DNA from: Paeniglutamicibacter terrestris
Lineage (GTDB): Bacteria > Actinomycetota > Actinomycetes > Actinomycetales > Micrococcaceae
Reading direction: 5' to 3'
NCBI RefSeq assembly: GCF_012271785.1
Contig: NZ_JAAWVT010000001.1
Coordinates: 1,178,001-1,242,000, forward strand
DNA length: 64,000 bases
A model generated the notes under the pieces. That model made no database searches. It was given only the letters and a program-made list of their open reading frames with translations, and was not told the DNA's origin. Made by a program: the position numbers and the translations under genes. Below are positions 59,728-64,000 of the stretch, in pieces (position 1 is the first letter of the stretch; each line of letters begins with the position of its first letter).

Positions 59728-61173
59728 ATGTCAGAAACCGCGATTCTGATCAACACCGGTGTGGCCGTACTTGCCACGGTGCTGATGATCGTTAGATTCA
59801 AGGTCAATCCCGTCATCGCATTGGTGCTGGGTTCCCTTTACCTGGGCCTATCAACCGGACTTGGCGTCACCAAGACCATCGAAATCATCACCAGTGGTTT
59901 TGGCGAGATTATGGTCGAGGTGGGTCTGCTCATCGCCTTCGGGGTCCTCATGGGGTCCATACTGAACGAAACAGGTGCCATCAGACGCCTGGTGGAGCAC
60001 CTGCTCCTAGCCTTCGGACCCAAGCGTCTGCCCTACACCATGGCACTGGCCATGGGTACGGTACTCCAATCAATTTTCCTCGACGTCCTGCTGGTGATTT
60101 CTGCACCCTTGGCACGGCGCATGGCGCCGAAGATCGGTCCGCTGGGCACTGCACGCATGGCCACGGCCATGGCCATCGGCCTCGAATGTGGCATCATCTT
60201 CATGGTTCCGGGTGTCGGGGCCCTGGCCTTGGCCGGATTGCTAGGGGTTCCCTTAGGCAAAATGCTCGTATTTGGTTTCTTGGTCGTCGTTCCAACCATC
60301 ATCATCGCCATCATGATCATGACGTTCCTGTTCAAGCGTGGATTCTGGAAGTCGGATCGCGACGAACAAAACCTCTTTGACGAAGAGGACTACCCGCAGG
60401 CCAGCCAAGGCGCAAGCCACGGCCCGGATGCCTACGGGGTATCGGCAGTAGCCCAAGGACCCGGTCAGACCGATCCTTTGCCCGAGGGTGAACCGCGCAC
60501 CGTGGCAGTGCTGGTCGCAGCCAAGCGCGAGGCACCCCTACTACTTCTCTTCACTCCCCTGCTGCTGTCCTTGGTCCTGATCGCCAGCGGCGCATTGGTC
60601 GAAATCTTTGGCATCGACTCGGCCCCCTTAAAGCTGGTGGGCGACCCCGTCGTGGCCCTGCTGATCGGTTTGATTGGAACCACCGTGATCGGCCGTTACA
60701 CCGTGGGACAGAAGAGCGTCGAGAACGCCATTTCCTCCGGTTTCAAGGAAAGTGGGCAGATCCTGTTACTCACCGGCGTCGGCGGATCTCTTGCAGCAAC
60801 CGTCGCAGCGGCGGGACTCGGGGACATTCTTGGAGGATTCTTCTCCGCGAGCGCGGTTGCCCCGCTGCTGGTGGTTTGGGCCATCGCGGCAGTCCTGCAC
60901 ATCGCAGTGGGTTCCGTGACGCTCTCCGCCATCACCGCGGCAGGTTTGCTGGCACCGATTGCACCTGCCCTGGGCATCGACCCGGTGCTTATTGCTTTGG
61001 CCGCGGGCGCTGGCTCCCTGTTCATGATTCATGTCACCTCCAATACTTTCTGGCTTCTGCAGTCGTTGCTGGGCCAAACGGTTCGTGGCGCACTGAAGTC
61101 CGTCACCTTCGGAGTCTCCGTGGCGTCGGTCATCGCCCTTCTCGTCGTTTTGCTCTTGAGCGTCTTCATCTAG
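59728..61173 (+). CDS. GntP family permease (organic or sugar acid transporter)
   Basis: The 481-residue protein has about twelve membrane helices with GntP characteristics: VNPVIALVLGSLYLGLSTGLG, GFGEIMVEVGLLIAFGVLMGSILNETGAIRRLVEHLL, GTVLQSIFLDVLLVISAPLARRMAPK and the later LLTGVGGSLAATVAAAGLGDILGGF. A hydrophilic loop of about 70 residues (residues 205-275) splits the halves. GntP permeases import gluconate and related hydroxy acids with protons. The downstream enzymes suggest a branched hydroxy-dicarboxylate here instead of gluconate. The ribosome binding site is weak. Confidence 0.88.
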   Translation: MSETAILINTGVAVLATVLMIVRFKVNPVIALVLGSLYLGLSTGLGVTKTIEIITSGFGEIMVEVGLLIAFGVLMGSILNETGAIRRLVEHLLLAFGPKRLPYTMALAMGTVLQSIFLDVLLVISAPLARRMAPKIGPLGTARMATAMAIGLECGIIFMVPGVGALALAGLLGVPLGKMLVFGFLVVVPTIIIAIMIMTFLFKRGFWKSDRDEQNLFDEEDYPQASQGASHGPDAYGVSAVAQGPGQTDPLPEGEPRTVAVLVAAKREAPLLLLFTPLLLSLVLIASGALVEIFGIDSAPLKLVGDPVVALLIGLIGTTVIGRYTVGQKSVENAISSGFKESGQILLLTGVGGSLAATVAAAGLGDILGGFFSASAVAPLLVVWAIAAVLHIAVGSVTLSAITAAGLLAPIAPALGIDPVLIALAAGAGSLFMIHVTSNTFWLLQSLLGQTVRGALKSVTFGVSVASVIALLVVLLLSVFI

Positions 61174-61201
61174 CCATCACCACCGCAAGGAAGTCCCCCA
61201 C

Positions 61202-62446
61202 GTGTCCGAAAAAGCAATAGCCCCTCTGGCCGGAATCCGGGTCCTAGAACTCGGAAATTACATTGCCGCGCCGACCGCTGGCCGCCTGCTGGCCGATTTT
61301 GGCGCCGAAGTCATCAAAGTGGAACGTCCCGGAACCGGAGACGAACTGCGTAATTGGCGTTTGAAGAAGGGCAGCGTGTCGATGCTCTACCGGACGCTGA
61401 ACCGCAACAAGAAGTCCGTCGTCTTGGATCTGCGTACCAAGGCCGGTCGTGCTGCAGTCCTGGAATTGGTCAAGCGGTGCGACATCCTGTTGGAGAATTT
61501 CCGTCCCGGAACCCTAGAGAAGTGGGGACTTGGACCCGAGGTTCTTAATACTGCAAATCCCGATCTGGTGATCACAAGGATCTCTGCCTTCGGGCAAACC
61601 GGACCACTGTCCGAGCGCCCGGGTTTTGCTGCCGTCGCCGAGGCCTTCAGCGGTTTCCGCAATCTGGTGGGTGACCCCGATCGGGCACCGGTGCGCGTCG
61701 GCGTCTCGATTGGTGACTCCATCGCGGGTCTCTACGCGGCGTTCGGATCGGTCATGGCCTTGTTCCAACGCGAGACGCGTCGCGGCAGCGGAATACCTAT
61801 TCCCATGCGCGAACGCGTCATTGACGTGGCCTTACACGAGGCCATGTTCTCCATGATGGAATCGCTTGTTCCCGACCTGGGTGCCTATGGCGACAAGCGC
61901 ACCCGGGTGGGTGGTCGCATGGAGGGGATCGCCCCATCAAACGCCTACGTCTGCAAGGACGGTGCCAGCATTGTGGTGGCCGGAAACGGAGATGCGATCT
62001 TCCGCCGCTACATGGATACCATCGGGCGCCCCGACCTAGGCAACGACCCCTCCCTGCAATCCAACGCCGAACGCTGGGAGAGGCGCATCGAACTTGATGC
62101 GGCCATCGGCGTCTGGACGGCAACGTTGCCCTCCTCGGAGGCGCTGGCGCTGCTTGACACCGCCGGCGTGCCCGCCGGACCGATCTACACCGCACAAGAC
62201 ATCGTGAACGACCCGCAATACGCAGCACGCAACATGATCCAGTCCTTCGATGTGTCCACCGGCGAGGAGATCATCAAGGATGTGGGGTTCCCCGGCATCG
62301 TCCCGGTGATCGGCGGCACCTCGTTGCCGATCCGCACCTTGGGCCCGGACCTCGGAGAACACACCCAGGAGGTGCTTGGCGGGCTGCTGGGCATGGACGC
62401 CGAACACATCACCGCCGCATCAAACCCCGAAAGGACCCCGGCATGA
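61202..62446 (+). CDS. CaiB/BaiF family CoA-transferase
   Basis: The 414-residue class III CoA-transferase shows PLAGIRVLELGNYIAAPTAGRLLADFGAEVIKVERPGTGDELRNW, VLDLRTKAGRAAVLELVKRCDILLENFRPGTLEKWGLG, and the catalytic Asp region MRERVIDVALHEAMFSMMESL. GSGIPIPMRERV departs from the usual GxGQxVDV wording but keeps the Asp. It should load CoA onto the acid imported by the permease, using a donor such as succinyl-CoA. The start is GTG at 61202 with AAGGAAG upstream. It overlaps the lyase gene by 4 bases. Confidence 0.92.
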   Translation: MSEKAIAPLAGIRVLELGNYIAAPTAGRLLADFGAEVIKVERPGTGDELRNWRLKKGSVSMLYRTLNRNKKSVVLDLRTKAGRAAVLELVKRCDILLENFRPGTLEKWGLGPEVLNTANPDLVITRISAFGQTGPLSERPGFAAVAEAFSGFRNLVGDPDRAPVRVGVSIGDSIAGLYAAFGSVMALFQRETRRGSGIPIPMRERVIDVALHEAMFSMMESLVPDLGAYGDKRTRVGGRMEGIAPSNAYVCKDGASIVVAGNGDAIFRRYMDTIGRPDLGNDPSLQSNAERWERRIELDAAIGVWTATLPSSEALALLDTAGVPAGPIYTAQDIVNDPQYAARNMIQSFDVSTGEEIIKDVGFPGIVPVIGGTSLPIRTLGPDLGEHTQEVLGGLLGMDAEHITAASNPERTPA

Positions 62447-63405
62447 GCCACACCCTAGAACCCCGCGCGGTGCTGCGCGATGTCACCCTGCGCGACGGGC
62501 TGCAGCTGACCGGCAAAATGTTATCCACCGAACGCAAGGTGGAAACGGTCCGCGAACTGATCCGCTTGGGTGTGCCGGAAATCGAGTTGGGATCCATGGC
62601 CCGGGCCGACCTGGTCCCCACCATGGCCAATACCCTTGAGGTCGCGGCGGCTTTGACCGCCGAGGAACTTGAGAAGTGCTGGATCTGGGTGGCCACCCCG
62701 GGCCATGTGGCCAAGGCCGCCGCCGCTGGCCTACGCAACTTCCAGTACTGTCTCTCCGCTTCCGACGCCCACAACCAAGCGAACATTGGACGCAGCACCG
62801 AGGCCAGCCTCGCCGCCCTGCCGCAGGCCATCGAATATGCCCGCGCCGTGGACGGACGCATCCAGCTCTGCATTGCCACGTCCTTCACCTGCCCGTTTGA
62901 CGGGCAGGTGCCCGAGCAGCGCGTCCTGGACATCGCCAATGACCCCCGCGCGGAGGGCACCTGCGACATCGTCATCTGCGACACCCTGGGACAGGCCGTC
63001 CCCGCGCAGGTGGCAAGCCTGATCTCACGAGTCCGCGACGAAACCCCAACGCGACGCATCGTTTACCACGGCCACGACACCTGGGGCCTGGGTGTGGCCA
63101 ACACGCTCGCGGCCATCGGCGCCGGAGCCGGTGTTATCGATGGCGCGCTCGGTGGGCTGGGTGGTTGCCCGTTTGCCCCGGGCGCCAGCGGAAACACCTC
63201 CAGCGAGGACATTCTCTTTGCCACCCGTCCCGAGTGGCTCGATCCGCGCGGCTTTGGCAGCTTGGTGGAACTCTCCGAGGACCTACTGAAGGAACTGGGC
63301 GAACCCAACCGCTCCAAGTCGGCCCAGGGCGCGCGGTCCAATGCCGCGGCCTTCGAGTGGGTCATTGCCTCGGACCGGGTCGTCTCCTGCGAGGGAACGC
63401 AATAG
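62443..63405 (+). CDS. hydroxymethylglutaryl-CoA lyase
   Basis: The 320-residue HMGL-like TIM barrel has AVLRDVTLRDGLQLTGKMLSTERKVETVRELIRLGVPEIELGS (the RDG loop), RRIVYHGHDTWGLGVANTLAAIGAGAGVIDGALGGLGGCPFAPGASGNTSSEDILF with the HxH metal ligands and the GGCPFAPGASGN signature carrying the catalytic Cys. It would cleave HMG-CoA to acetyl-CoA and acetoacetate, or a close analogue. Pairing with a CoA-transferase and an organic acid permease points to catabolism of an imported 3-hydroxy-3-methylglutarate-like acid. Confidence 0.9.
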   Translation: MSHTLEPRAVLRDVTLRDGLQLTGKMLSTERKVETVRELIRLGVPEIELGSMARADLVPTMANTLEVAAALTAEELEKCWIWVATPGHVAKAAAAGLRNFQYCLSASDAHNQANIGRSTEASLAALPQAIEYARAVDGRIQLCIATSFTCPFDGQVPEQRVLDIANDPRAEGTCDIVICDTLGQAVPAQVASLISRVRDETPTRRIVYHGHDTWGLGVANTLAAIGAGAGVIDGALGGLGGCPFAPGASGNTSSEDILFATRPEWLDPRGFGSLVELSEDLLKELGEPNRSKSAQGARSNAAAFEWVIASDRVVSCEGTQ

Positions 63406-63448
63406 AGGGGGCCAGGCATGTTCAGGCCGTGCTGCGGCTGCCGGTCAT

Positions 63449-64000
63449 CTAGCTGCGGGGTGCCACTGCTTCCCCGGGGAACCTGCCACCAATTAAACGT
63501 GTCATGTGTTCCGCGGTCTCCAGCAGCGGCTCGATCCATTCTTCGCACACGGCTCGGGACATGCGCATGGTGGGACCACTGATGGTCACCGCGGCAACAA
63601 GTCCCGCCGCCGCGTCGAACACCGGGGCCGAGAGGCCGGAAGCACCGTTCTCCCGTTCCCCGGTGGTGATCGCAAAACCGTCTGCCCGTGTCTTGGAGAT
63701 TGCACCGCGAAGATCCGCGGCACTGGTGATGGTGGCGTCGGTAAAGTGCTCCAAGGGAGTGTCAAGCACCAGAGCTTGGAGGTCGGGGTTCCACGCAAGA
63801 AGAACCCGCCCAGCGGACCCTGCGTGCAGTGGTGCAAGTTTTCCTAGGTGCATTTCACGGCGCAAGGCGTGCCTAGTTTCGGCTATTCCCACACAGACCC
63901 GGTACCGCTCCTCGGCTCGGAACAGGCAGGCGGTTTCACCCGTGATCTCACGCAGATTCGCCAGCAGCGGGCTAATGACATCGAGGACTTCCTTGCCGCG
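63449..64000 (-). CDS. IclR family regulator, C-terminal part, cut by the window edge
   Basis: The reading frame stays open from its stop at 63449 to the window end. It gives an IclR effector-binding domain: RGKEVLDVISPLLANLREITGETACLFR, RYRVCVGIAETRHALRREMHLGKLAPLHAGSAGRVLLAW, TRADGFAITTGERENGASGLSAPVFDAAAGLVAAVTISGP and EEWIEPLLETAEHMTRLIGG. The N-terminal winged helix lies beyond base 64000. It converges on the lyase gene with 43 bases between stops and is the likely regulator of the GntP, CoA-transferase, lyase operon. Confidence 0.9.
   Translation of the reverse strand, partial: RGKEVLDVISPLLANLREITGETACLFRAEERYRVCVGIAETRHALRREMHLGKLAPLHAGSAGRVLLAWNPDLQALVLDTPLEHFTDATITSAADLRGAISKTRADGFAITTGERENGASGLSAPVFDAAAGLVAAVTISGPTMRMSRAVCEEWIEPLLETAEHMTRLIGGRFPGEAVAPRS

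Overview
The window looks like a stretch of chromosome from a high-GC Gram-positive actinobacterium, most probably a member of the Micrococcaceae (Arthrobacter-like; this is inference from gene content, codon use and gene order). The rpsF-ssb-rpsR-rplI block followed by dnaB is the actinobacterial arrangement usually found in the origin-proximal part of the chromosome. Most genes are ordinary chromosomal genes in short, tightly packed operons with ATGA-type overlaps.

Layout. 0-5 kb: accessory and disturbed sequence: a truncated serine recombinase fused to foreign sequence with res-like repeats, a secreted lipoprotein, an IS21-like end remnant, and a secreted protein with two C-terminal Ig-like repeats. 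5-7.5 kb: a DUF998 membrane protein, and a BNR/sialidase-type propeller overlapping a MoaD/ThiS-like ubiquitin-fold gene. 7.5-15.4 kb: a rhamnose-type sugar locus: LacI regulator with two operator-like palindromes around a good promoter, an ABC importer (ATPase, two permeases, lipoprotein), a sugar isomerase carrying a one-base frameshift, and an L-rhamnose mutarotase. 15.4-24 kb: housekeeping: pirin, RraB-like, GNAT, RpoA-CTD-like protein, dnaB preceded by a dense DnaA-box cluster, DUF1801, a flavin reductase behind a SAM-I/IV-type riboswitch, a RibD-like reductase, and rplI, rpsR, ssb, rpsF.

24-39.5 kb: an acyltransferase-3/SGNH protein, an M18 aminopeptidase and three separate NarL-type two-component pairs. 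The first is in an operon with an ABC exporter and a 54-residue membrane protein; the second and third flank a CPBP protease and a lipoprotein. A MarR/MFS divergent pair lies between the first and second pairs. 39.5-49.5 kb: a solitary AAA ATPase framed by related AT-rich palindromes, a phytoene-desaturase-like oxidoreductase with a GT87-type transferase, SRPBCC, PhoD-like phosphatase, double-hotdog thioesterase, an AT-rich non-coding island, an FMN reductase and a TetR regulator.

49.8-55.8 kb: a complete fructose PTS operon (DeoR regulator, FruK, EIIABC, EI, HPr). 55.9-57.2 kb: a guanidinium exporter controlled by a guanidine-III riboswitch whose expression platform can be read directly, diverging from a small membrane protein with a Zur-like box. 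57.2-64 kb: acyl-CoA ligase, panD, and a GntP permease, CoA-transferase, HMG-CoA-lyase operon convergent with an IclR regulator cut by the window edge.

No rRNA, tRNA, CRISPR array or recognisable defence island was seen. The most notable non-coding signals are the two riboswitches, the DnaA-box cluster and the palindromes around the AAA ATPase.
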